Shown here: piece after piece, positions 22,127 to 28,370 of the stretch
Numbering within the stretch: the first letter of the stretch is position 1
Layout of the letters: every line of letters starts with the position of its first letter
Origin: Pseudanabaenales cyanobacterium
GTDB taxonomy: Bacteria > Cyanobacteriota > Cyanobacteriia > Phormidesmidales > Phormidesmidaceae
Length of the DNA stretch: 28,370 nucleotides
NCBI GenBank assembly: GCA_022360135.1
Contig: JAKSDM010001206.1
Location: 1 to 28,370 of the forward strand
Direction of reading: 5' to 3'
Notes under the pieces: generated by a model
What the model was told of the DNA's origin: nothing
The model's database searches: none
Seen by the model: the letters and a program-made list of their open reading frames with translations, nothing else
Position numbers and translations under genes: made by a program

Positions 22127-23245
22127 TTAACGGATATATTCCTTCAATACGCTATTTCGGTTGGGATGGCGGAGCTTTCGGAGAGCCTTAGCTTCTATTT
22201 GGCGAATACGCTCCCGAGTCACGTTAAAAATCTGGCCAATTTCTTCCAAAGTCTTCATGCGGCCATCGTCCAGACCGTAACGGAGACGCAGAACATCTCG
22301 CTCCCGAGGGCTGAGCGTACCTAGAACACTTTCAAGATCTTCCCGCAAAAGGCTCTTGGAGACTTGATCTTCGGGCGTCTCTCCATCAGATTCAATAAAG
22401 TCTCCTAATCGAGAATCTTCTTCCTTACCAATGGGCGTCTCAAGCGAAATGGGAAGCTGGGCGGACTTAGCGATAAACCGCAGCTTCTCAATGGTCATTT
22501 CCATCCGAGTAGCGATCTCTTCCTCGGTGGGCTTACGACCTAACTCTTGAGAGAGCAGCTTGGTGGTCTTCTTAATCCGGGAGATGGTCTCGTAAAGGTG
22601 AACAGGTAAGCGAATGGTGCGAGATTGATCCGCGATCGCCCGGGTAATCGCTTGACGAATCCACCAAGTTGCATAGGTAGAAAATTTATAACCCTTTTCG
22701 TGGTCAAACTTTTCAGCAGCTCGAATCAGGCCCAAACTACCCTCTTGAATCAAATCCTGGAAGGATAAGCCCCGGTTCATATACTTTTTGGCGATGGACA
22801 CCACCAAGCGCAAATTGGACTGCACCATCTTGTCTTTAGCCCGACGGCCCATATGAAGGCGGCGACGGAAAGCAGGCAAAGGCATATCTACAGCTTCGGC
22901 CCACTCACCATCTTGGGGTTCGCGCTCTAAAGTTTCAGTCAACTTTTCCCGAATCCTCTCCAACTCCAAGAGATCAGCAATCTTACGAGCCAGCTCAATC
23001 TCCTCCTCTGCTCTCAGGAGACGGATACGGCCAATTTCCTGAAGATAGAGGCGAATAGAGTCTTCGGTATAGTGCTTCTTTTTAGTTTGAGTACGACGGC
23101 GAGTTGACTTCCCCTTCGCAGTTTTACTTTGTTCCTCATCCTCAACCGGAGTCTCAAAGTTCTCATCCCCACCGTTATCAAGTAAGAGGTCTAGTTCACT
23201 CTCAGGATGCTCAATGGTTCCGAGTAATCCGTTTGCCTGGGTCAT
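22127..23245 (-). CDS. sigA: Group 1 (primary) RNA polymerase sigma factor SigA
   Basis: The frame is open from ATG at 23311, but ATG at 23245 (MTQANGLLG) has GAGGA seven nucleotides upstream and fits known SigA starts, giving 372 residues. An acidic N-terminus, then a basic TRRRTQTKKK stretch and region 1.2 (DSIRLYLQEIGRIRLLRAEEEIELA). Region 2 includes FQDLIQEGSLGLIRAAEKFD and YKFSTYATWWIRQAITRAI, which melts and reads the -10 element. Region 3 and region 4 (TLEEIGQIFNVTRERIRQIEAKALRKLRHP) read the -35 element. It is the housekeeping sigma factor. The long upstream region may hold several promoters. Confidence 0.96.
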   Translation of the reverse strand: MTQANGLLGTIEHPESELDLLLDNGGDENFETPVEDEEQSKTAKGKSTRRRTQTKKKHYTEDSIRLYLQEIGRIRLLRAEEEIELARKIADLLELERIREKLTETLEREPQDGEWAEAVDMPLPAFRRRLHMGRRAKDKMVQSNLRLVVSIAKKYMNRGLSFQDLIQEGSLGLIRAAEKFDHEKGYKFSTYATWWIRQAITRAIADQSRTIRLPVHLYETISRIKKTTKLLSQELGRKPTEEEIATRMEMTIEKLRFIAKSAQLPISLETPIGKEEDSRLGDFIESDGETPEDQVSKSLLREDLESVLGTLSPRERDVLRLRYGLDDGRMKTLEEIGQIFNVTRERIRQIEAKALRKLRHPNRNSVLKEYIR

Positions 23246-23311
23246 GCCGCTTTCCTCATGCTCCTTATGTAGGTCAAAATCAAACGCAGTCAGCTTAGAA
23301 CCAAAGCACAC

Positions 23312-23796
23312 TAGCTAGGGTAGCAATGTCAAGCGCCTAATTGGCTTAACTTGAATGCAAGGTACCTAAGCCTGAACCACTAGATGAGACACATCAGTTT
23401 AGCAAAGTGTCCTAGGGTCCAGCTCCAAGAAATACGGCGCTGATACAGATGCACCACAACCTTGTCAGATTCCGCTAGGCGCTATCTAAAGACTTTCCGA
23501 TTGTAGCTTTTCTGACAGAAAATGCACCACATCCAAAGCTGAAATTCATTCCCCTATTTAATCAGTTTTTTTCCACTTTTTTGGAATTTCCTTTACGCAC
23601 TAGGCTGGGCTCAAGGCTTACAGGCTTTATATCGCCTATTATTCTAAGATAACGATTTCGTCTCAATCTGGGAGTTGAGTTTGTAAAATTCTAAAGATTT
23701 TGAGTGAGTTAAATAATTTTTTTGGTTAAAAAACTTTAATTGAATAATATTTGGTTTATCGCCTCCCCTTTAACCAACCAGACTCTCTCTCTGAGT
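23312..23796. other. Long intergenic region upstream of sigA
   Basis: About 485 nt without a gene (550 if the SigA start is 23245). It becomes strongly AT-rich beyond 23560. A 10-bp direct repeat ATGCACCACA occurs at 23449-23458 and 23522-23531, and the palindrome TTCTGACAGAA is at 23510-23520. T7-GGTT-A6 at 23717-23733 could fold but has no GC stem. The sigA promoters and the 3' end of the deacetylase transcript unit should bracket this region. I see no RNA gene in it. Confidence 0.5.
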
Positions 23797-24486
23797 TCAA
23801 TTGAAAATATGCTGCCGCCAAAGGTCGTCAATGGTTACAAACTGGTAGCCCTGAGCCAGTAATTGGGGCGCCAACAAAGCAACGATCTCAGCAATGTCCT
23901 CGCCACCATACACACCATCGTGAAGTACGATTAATGAACCTTTGCTGACTTGTCGCATCACTCGTTTCACTACTACAGAGACACCCGGTCTGACCCAATC
24001 TTCTGGGGCAATTGTCCACATTACAGGGCGATAGTGCTCTTGCCGCAGTTGGTTAAGAATTTGGGGCGTGAACAATCCATTGGGAGGCCGAACGTCTCGT
24101 ATCCGTTGTTTGACTTCGGACAGCGGAAGTTGACAGGCTCGGGCGATCGCAACCTGAGTTTTCTCTAGACTTTGGTTCAATTCCGCCGCAGAGAGGCGTG
24201 GAAAAGAGCGATGGGTGTAGCCATGAAGACCGATCCAATGACCTTGCTGATAAATCGCTCGAGCGATTTCGGGGGCCTGTTCCACACATACCCCCAACCA
24301 AAAAAAGCTGGCTGGAATTTGATACCGTTCGAGTTCAGTGAGAAGTTGAGGCGTGTACTTCGGGTGAGGTCCATCATCGAAGGAGAGAGCCACCGTAAGC
24401 GCATCGGTTCCGCCTTTCCAAAGGCAATGGGGAAATAACGGTTCAAGGATTCGAGATGCTAGGGAATAGAGCGAGGCAATTTCCAT
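23797..24486 (-). CDS. Polysaccharide deacetylase (NodB homology, CE4 family)
   Basis: 229 residues. CE4 motifs in order: SFDDGPHPKYTP with D37 and D38, HGYTHRSF with the metal ligands H88 and H92, RPPNGLF (motif 3), DWVRPG (motif 4) and IVLHDG (motif 5). It would remove N-acetyl groups from a glycan such as peptidoglycan or an exopolysaccharide. No clear signal peptide; the first 20 residues are only mildly hydrophobic, so its place in the cell is uncertain. It follows the pseudo-receiver gene by 7 nt on the same strand, so the two are probably one operon. Confidence 0.93.
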   Translation of the reverse strand: MEIASLYSLASRILEPLFPHCLWKGGTDALTVALSFDDGPHPKYTPQLLTELERYQIPASFFWLGVCVEQAPEIARAIYQQGHWIGLHGYTHRSFPRLSAAELNQSLEKTQVAIARACQLPLSEVKQRIRDVRPPNGLFTPQILNQLRQEHYRPVMWTIAPEDWVRPGVSVVVKRVMRQVSKGSLIVLHDGVYGGEDIAEIVALLAPQLLAQGYQFVTIDDLWRQHIFN

Positions 24487-24493
24487 CTAGACA

Positions 24494-24889
24494 TCAACTG
24501 GTCCAACAACAAGCCTGCTTTATGATCGCAGACTGGATTAGAGTACTGAGGACATCTCTGCTTAGGGGCTTAACTAAAAAACCATCTAACCCAGGATGAT
24601 CCTCCTGATGAGACCAACTGGGATTGCCAGAATCAGTTAATGCAACGATGGTGACTCCATGGGTATTAACGGTCTGCCGCAATCGGTAGACCAAAGCATT
24701 AGACCAACTTTGATTATTCCCCGACAGAATAACTAGGTAGGGGGCTGTTTGGCTTGCTTGGGCGACTGCCTGATCGGGTGACTCAGCAATAAATACAGAG
24801 CAGCTCAGCCGCGACAAAACCGACTCTACGACCTGAAGGTCTTCAGATTGCTGGTCGACAACTAAGATATAGCCCTGCGGTGCTTTCAT
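24494..24889 (-). CDS. Stand-alone receiver-like protein lacking the phospho-acceptor Asp (pseudo-receiver)
   Basis: 131 residues, a lone CheY-like fold: YILVVDQQSEDLQVVESVL at the start, VALTDSG (T85) and FLVKPLS (K107) at the end. At the position of the phospho-acceptor Asp the strand reads YLVILSGNN, so Ser56 replaces Asp. The acidic pair near the start is reduced to D12-Q13. It therefore should not be phosphorylated in the usual way, but may still bind a partner. No output domain. It sits 7 nt upstream of the polysaccharide deacetylase gene, so the two may work together, perhaps at the envelope. Confidence 0.8.
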   Translation of the reverse strand: MKAPQGYILVVDQQSEDLQVVESVLSRLSCSVFIAESPDQAVAQASQTAPYLVILSGNNQSWSNALVYRLRQTVNTHGVTIVALTDSGNPSWSHQEDHPGLDGFLVKPLSRDVLSTLIQSAIIKQACCWTS

Positions 24890-25132
24890 AAGAGCTGGAT
24901 GGATTTGCTATTTATAGTAACTGGCTGCAACCGCATGATTTTGCTCGAATTGAGCGCCAGAAACCTTTCAGATAAACCCGTTCAAGCTAACGAGTTTAAA
25001 TTTAGTCTCTTACATTTTTTTTAGGCTTTATACACTCAATAAAATGCAATATTTCTTAGGTCGCGACTAAAGGAATCAACATCAGAAACTTAAAGTCATA
25101 AACTTTAATTTATTTCCAAGTCAGGACTCGCA
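24890..25132. other. AT-rich intergenic region, no gene seen
   Basis: No tRNA, ncRNA or convincing ORF on either strand. It is AT-rich with poly-T stretches. If the doubtful ORF at 25133-25450 is not a gene, the empty stretch runs to 25528, more than 600 nt. Confidence 0.5.
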
Positions 25133-25450
25133 TCAATCCGATACTAGATAGGCTCGATAAGTAACTTGTAGAAGACGTTGCAGGCAATATATCTGGGTCT
25201 GTTTGGGACCTCCCAAGCGGGTTAACTGACACAGTATTGAGATTTGTCTAGGCTCCCGCCATGGCTGCTTAAATCTTTGCAAGTCTTGACTTGCAGAAGT
25301 TTCGGCTGCTTCAGGATAATTGAATGCTGGCCTCAAAGACTGATTGATCGCCGCTATAGAAAACGGTTTACCATCAGCATCAAATGGTGGTCTAGATCTT
25401 TTTAGACTGATAGGGCTATTTCTTAATACTAATTTCAAATAAGCCTGCAA
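25133..25450 (-). CDS. Doubtful small basic hypothetical protein
   Basis: 105-codon frame with TTG start and no clear ribosome site. The N-terminus MQAYLKLVLRNSPISLKR reads like a protein, while the middle (Pro, Arg and Gln rich) is less convincing. I do not recognise a family. No membrane segment or signal peptide. It lies between the pseudo-receiver and thyX genes, same strand as both. It could be a real orphan gene, a decayed gene or chance. Confidence 0.35.
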   Translation of the reverse strand: MQAYLKLVLRNSPISLKRSRPPFDADGKPFSIAAINQSLRPAFNYPEAAETSASQDLQRFKQPWREPRQISILCQLTRLGGPKQTQIYCLQRLLQVTYRAYLVSD

Positions 25451-25528
25451 AATATTGATTGTCCGCCAGCGACATGGCTAGGCGCTCAGGAGAGAAAATT
25501 CAATGCAAACTTGACAAAAAAACGCTTC

Positions 25529-26251
25529 CTACGGCGCTAGTCTTGCCTTTTTCAATCGATTCTCCTCATACCAATTGGCGATCGCGGGAACCCAACCCTT
25601 AAAGTGGGGCCAAATATGTTCACAAAGTTTCTGAGCTTCAAGTTGGGCGTCTGTTTTCCATCTCAGGTCTAGCAAATGCATCAGCGATCGCACATTGGCG
25701 GAAAGCACCCAATGTTGACGCACATCGAAAGGAATTAAGCCCCGCGCATGCTCTTCGGAAAACCCCTGTTGAATGCGCTCCTGATAGCGGCGACAGGCGG
25801 TTAAGCACCACTCCAGGTCCTCCTGCCGCTGCGCTTTGGTGTATTCATAGCGTTTCCCCTGGCGATCGCTATATAGTCCCAACGGACGCAGATAAAACAC
25901 TTCTTCCACCGCCTGTCTGCCTGCAGCCACATCAATGATGCGGCTGCCAGTATAACGAAAGGACTGGACATCGAAGCTGACCCCTACACGATGGGTTCTG
26001 ATTTGCTGCATGGTGGAATGGGGAAACCAACCGCAGTTGAGTACAATTTGGGGATGCTCCAGCGGCCCATAGTGGCCCCTTCCCCCTTTCAGCAGATGTT
26101 TGATCACAATGTCGCCACACTCGGTTTCATCGGGCCAGCGATCGCGTTCATGCCAAACAAATCCTTCGGCATAGTCCTGATGCATCGCAGCATAGATAGT
26201 CTGCTGAGGATTAGGCGTCTGGGCGACAACTTCGACCTTGAAGCGATCCAT
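25529..26251 (-). CDS. thyX: FAD-dependent thymidylate synthase ThyX
   Basis: 240 residues, normal length. The ThyX signature is present as RTHRVGVSFDVQSFRY (85-100), the form I recall from cyanobacterial members (S92 in the active site, R99 and Y100 at the end). GPLEHPQIVL and the C-terminal NVRSLMHLLDLRWKTDAQLE with the conserved Arg also fit. It makes dTMP from dUMP with methylenetetrahydrofolate and FADH2, and replaces ThyA in many cyanobacteria. Single gene, divergent from sfsA. Confidence 0.95.
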   Translation of the reverse strand: MDRFKVEVVAQTPNPQQTIYAAMHQDYAEGFVWHERDRWPDETECGDIVIKHLLKGGRGHYGPLEHPQIVLNCGWFPHSTMQQIRTHRVGVSFDVQSFRYTGSRIIDVAAGRQAVEEVFYLRPLGLYSDRQGKRYEYTKAQRQEDLEWCLTACRRYQERIQQGFSEEHARGLIPFDVRQHWVLSANVRSLMHLLDLRWKTDAQLEAQKLCEHIWPHFKGWVPAIANWYEENRLKKARLAP

Positions 26252-26472
26252 AGTGGCTATATTTCAATTAACTCCAAGCTCTATAGCGTAAACCATAACT
26301 CAACTCTCATCTGACGTTTTACAGTATTTGCGGGTAGAAACCGGGTGTGGGGTGTAGGGATATTTCCTGCCCCGCTCCATCCTGTATCACTTGACTTTAG
26401 TTAAATCGTGTGATGGGTTGAGTCTAAGGCAATCCTAAGACAAAATGCTGTCAGCGGCTACCGAAATAAAGC

Positions 26473-27204
26473 ATGGAATCCCCCTGGTTCTACCCTTTCC
26501 CCCCCTTATTTCCCGGCACACTGATCAAGCGTTACAAGCGGTTTTTAGCCGATATTGAACTGGATGCTGGGGAAGTAATTACAGCCCACTGCGCCAATAC
26601 TGGCCCAATGACCGGAGTCTGTTCTGTGGGGAGTCGGGTGCAGGTGTCTCACAATCCCAACCCCAGGCGGAAGCTGGCGTATACCTGGGAGATTGCCGAG
26701 GTCAATGGCGCCAACAAATCTACATGGGTAGGCGTGAATACAGCGCTGCCAAATCGAGTGGTGAAAGCGGCGCTGCAGGCCCGAATTTTTTCAGAATTAG
26801 GACATTTCAGCAATATTCGGACTGAAGCGCCCTATGGTAGTGATAAAAAGAGCCGCATCGATTTTTTACTGACCAGTGAATCAGACGAACTGGCCATTTA
26901 CGTAGAAGTTAAAAATACCACCTGGGCTAAAGGTAGCCTCGCTCTCTTTCCAGATACGGTAACGACGCGAGGCCAGAAACATCTATATGAACTAATGAAT
27001 TTACGCCCGAACGCTAGAGCAGTGATGCTGTATTTCATCAACCGGGGAGACTGCTCTGAATTTTCTCCAGGCGATGAGGCCGATCCGGAGTACGGTAAAC
27101 TGTTGCGGGAGGCGATCGCCCGAGGGGTTGAAATCTTACCCTGCCGCTTTGAAATAACCCCTAGGCAAATTTCTTACCTAGGCTTAGCTAAGTTAACGTA
27201 TTAG
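26473..27204 (+). CDS. sfsA: SfsA family protein (sugar fermentation stimulation / nuclease-like)
   Basis: 243 residues, normal for SfsA. Blocks typical of the family: LIKRYKRFLADIEL (18-31), AHCANTGPMTGVC (37-49), NTALPNRVV, then the nuclease-like core SRIDFLL...YVEVKNTTW with the PD-(D/E)xK-type residues D136, E156 and K158 (approximate numbers), and FPDTVTTRGQKHLYEL. E. coli SfsA was named for an effect on maltose use; the core points to a DNA- or RNA-acting enzyme, with the in vivo role unsettled. Upstream 220 nt shared with thyX in divergent orientation. Confidence 0.93.
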   Translation: MESPWFYPFPPLFPGTLIKRYKRFLADIELDAGEVITAHCANTGPMTGVCSVGSRVQVSHNPNPRRKLAYTWEIAEVNGANKSTWVGVNTALPNRVVKAALQARIFSELGHFSNIRTEAPYGSDKKSRIDFLLTSESDELAIYVEVKNTTWAKGSLALFPDTVTTRGQKHLYELMNLRPNARAVMLYFINRGDCSEFSPGDEADPEYGKLLREAIARGVEILPCRFEITPRQISYLGLAKLTY

Positions 27205-27385
27205 CAAAGTCATCTTGCAGACGGTAGCCCTTGCTTAGCAAATTAAGTGTCCAACCTCTAATCTTTAGAGCCAATGCTTTGCCTCTACTGAGAATCTATA
27301 AAGCTTGTCGAGTAAAGTCAACTGGCTTTTTCCGAGAAAGAGTTGGGTATAGTAAAAAAGATGTTATTAGCCGTTCAAAAAAACT

Positions 27386-28141
27386 ATGGCAGTCAGTCCT
27401 GTTCAGGGAACTGCCCCTTCTACTTCTAAAAGAATTGCAGCACAGGATACTCAAGCACTCAGGCAAGTCTTTGCAGCAATTGAGGCAAATAGCTGTCCAA
27501 GCGCTTATAACTTCCATATGCATACTACCTATTCTGATGGCAGGCTGAAGCCAGATGAGTTAATTAGGCAAGCTATTTCTTTAGAACTCAGGGGATTAGC
27601 CATCACCGATCACCACACTATCCAAGGATATTATCGAGCTAGAGCATGGTTGGAAGATTGGCGATGGCGAAACCCAACTTCGGTTTATAAGGGGGCATTA
27701 TCATCAGATTATCCGCAAAATTCTTCGCCCCATCTCTGGATTGGGGTTGAAATTAACGCCCTATTGTTAGATACAGAAGTCCATATCCTTGGATACGCCT
27801 TCAGTCCTAGCCACCCAGATATCCAACTCTATCTCCAGGGGGTTGCGCCTCAAAAGTATGATCGACAGGCAGAAAAGGTAATTGGGGCCATTCAAACGGC
27901 CGGGGGTATTGCTGTATTGGCCCATCCCGCCCGTTATCGGCGGCCTGCTCTAGACCTTATTCCTGAAGCAGTACGGCTAGGAATAGATGGCGTAGAAACT
28001 TACTACGCTTATGACAACCCATCTATCTGGCGACCTAGTCCACATCAGACTATGGCCATCAAACAATTGGCGGATAGCTATCAGCTCTTAAGTACTTGTG
28101 GAACCGATACCCATGGCTTAAGCCTGAATAAACGGTTATGA
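27386..28141 (+). CDS. PHP-domain phosphoesterase
   Basis: 251 residues. All PHP metal motifs are present: H44-x-H46 and D51 (FHMHTTYSDG), D75-H76-H77 (ITDHHT), E122 (GVEIN), H133 (VHILGY), H180 (LAHPARY) and D241-x-H243 (GTDTHG). Stand-alone PHP proteins of this type include 5'-3' exonucleases on short RNA or 3',5'-bisphosphate nucleotide phosphatases (RNase AM/TrpH group). The exact substrate is open. The first 40 residues before the fold are variable. It follows sfsA by 181 nt in the same direction and may have its own promoter there. Confidence 0.9.
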   Translation: MAVSPVQGTAPSTSKRIAAQDTQALRQVFAAIEANSCPSAYNFHMHTTYSDGRLKPDELIRQAISLELRGLAITDHHTIQGYYRARAWLEDWRWRNPTSVYKGALSSDYPQNSSPHLWIGVEINALLLDTEVHILGYAFSPSHPDIQLYLQGVAPQKYDRQAEKVIGAIQTAGGIAVLAHPARYRRPALDLIPEAVRLGIDGVETYYAYDNPSIWRPSPHQTMAIKQLADSYQLLSTCGTDTHGLSLNKRL

Positions 28142-28156
28142 CGATTACCCGATTGA

Positions 28157-28370
28157 TTAACCATGGGATTGAATCAGACGGGTGCGATCGAGACAACTCT
28201 CAGCATCATAGTTGATGGGGATTTCATATCTTAAGGCTTGATAGGAATCAATCTGAGATAAGTCTTGATTTTCTAAAAACCGCCACAATGACTGGGCTGC
28301 CCAATTGTTCAAAGCGCCATAACCTGTGCTTTTGAGTAACCGAGGATGATCAACAATCCGCCCTTCAGGA
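28157..28370 (-). CDS. Unrecognised protein, C-terminal part only
   Basis: A minus-strand frame runs 71 codons from the window edge to TAA at 28157-28159, ending RYEIPINYDAESCLDRTRLI then QSHG. The sequence has protein-like composition throughout (PEGRIVDHPRLLKSTG, NNWAAQSLWRFLENQ), so I take it as a real gene cut at the right edge. No family recognised. It converges with the PHP gene, 15 nt apart. Confidence 0.6.
   Translation of the reverse strand, partial: PEGRIVDHPRLLKSTGYGALNNWAAQSLWRFLENQDLSQIDSYQALRYEIPINYDAESCLDRTRLIQSHG

Noticed and set aside
23717..23733. Terminator hairpin upstream of sigA
   Set aside because: Stem is only A/T pairs, no GC stem followed by a T-run.
25529..26251. 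Unusual ThyX signature
   Set aside because: The form RTHRVGVSFDVQSFRY is, as far as I recall, usual in cyanobacterial ThyX.
25991..26314. Plus-strand ORF of 107 codons
   Set aside because: It lies antisense within thyX and shows no protein-like motifs.
27231..27548. Plus-strand ORF overlapping the PHP gene start
   Set aside because: Different frame from the PHP gene, which has all metal motifs; this ORF has none.

Overview
The window is cyanobacterial chromosome. It carries chlI (magnesium chelatase subunit I), a group 1 SigA sigma factor, a cyanobacterial-type ThyX, DevBCA-type exporter genes, a DUF928 gene next to a CHASE2 nucleotidyl cyclase, many HIP1 octamers (GCGATCGC) and heptanucleotide tandem repeats of the cyanobacterial STRR type. 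The genus cannot be named from sequence alone, and nothing shows that it forms heterocysts.

Layout. (1) 1-148: left-edge fragment of an IS-type helix-turn-helix protein. (2) 381-3977, plus strand: a B12-binding radical SAM enzyme of the HpnP-like/DUF4070 type, then a stand-alone fatty acyl-AMP ligase. (3) 4113-8633: a visibly AT-richer lipid block. It holds a CarS-like CDP-lipid synthase (minus), a sphingosine-kinase-like lipid kinase (plus) and, facing it, a minus-strand run of sulfotransferase, GT4 glycosyltransferase and a eukaryote-type phosphatidylinositol synthase. (4) 8957-13225, plus: a DevC permease, a DevA-type ATPase fused to two cyclic-nucleotide-binding domains, and a DevB-type adaptor. 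Compound heptamer repeat arrays lie on either side of the devA-devB pair. (5) 13531-17376, plus: DUF928 protein, CHASE2 class III cyclase with a PilZ-like tail, and an MBL-fold hydrolase. (6) 17373-20155, minus: His-rich heavy-metal P-type ATPase, SmtB/ArsR-type regulator and a triple palindrome that looks like its operator. (7) 20213-28370: mostly housekeeping genes (ruvC, chlI, sigA, a polysaccharide deacetylase, a pseudo-receiver, thyX, sfsA, a PHP-domain protein) and a cut-off unknown gene.

The most interesting reading is that regions 2 to 5 form one lipid-making and lipid-exporting neighbourhood. The kinase, CDP-lipid synthase and PI synthase are the enzyme types needed to make an inositol phospholipid, which is not among the usual cyanobacterial membrane lipids. 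The glycosyltransferase and sulfotransferase could decorate it, and the DevBCA-type exporter could move it. The exporter ATPase carries its own cyclic-nucleotide sensor domains and a cyclase is encoded just downstream. The cyclase has a Glu/Gly pair at the base-recognition positions, and the intact sensor domain has Thr after the phosphate-binding Arg; both hint at cGMP rather than cAMP. The domain identities are read from the sequence. The shared pathway and the cGMP gating are inference.
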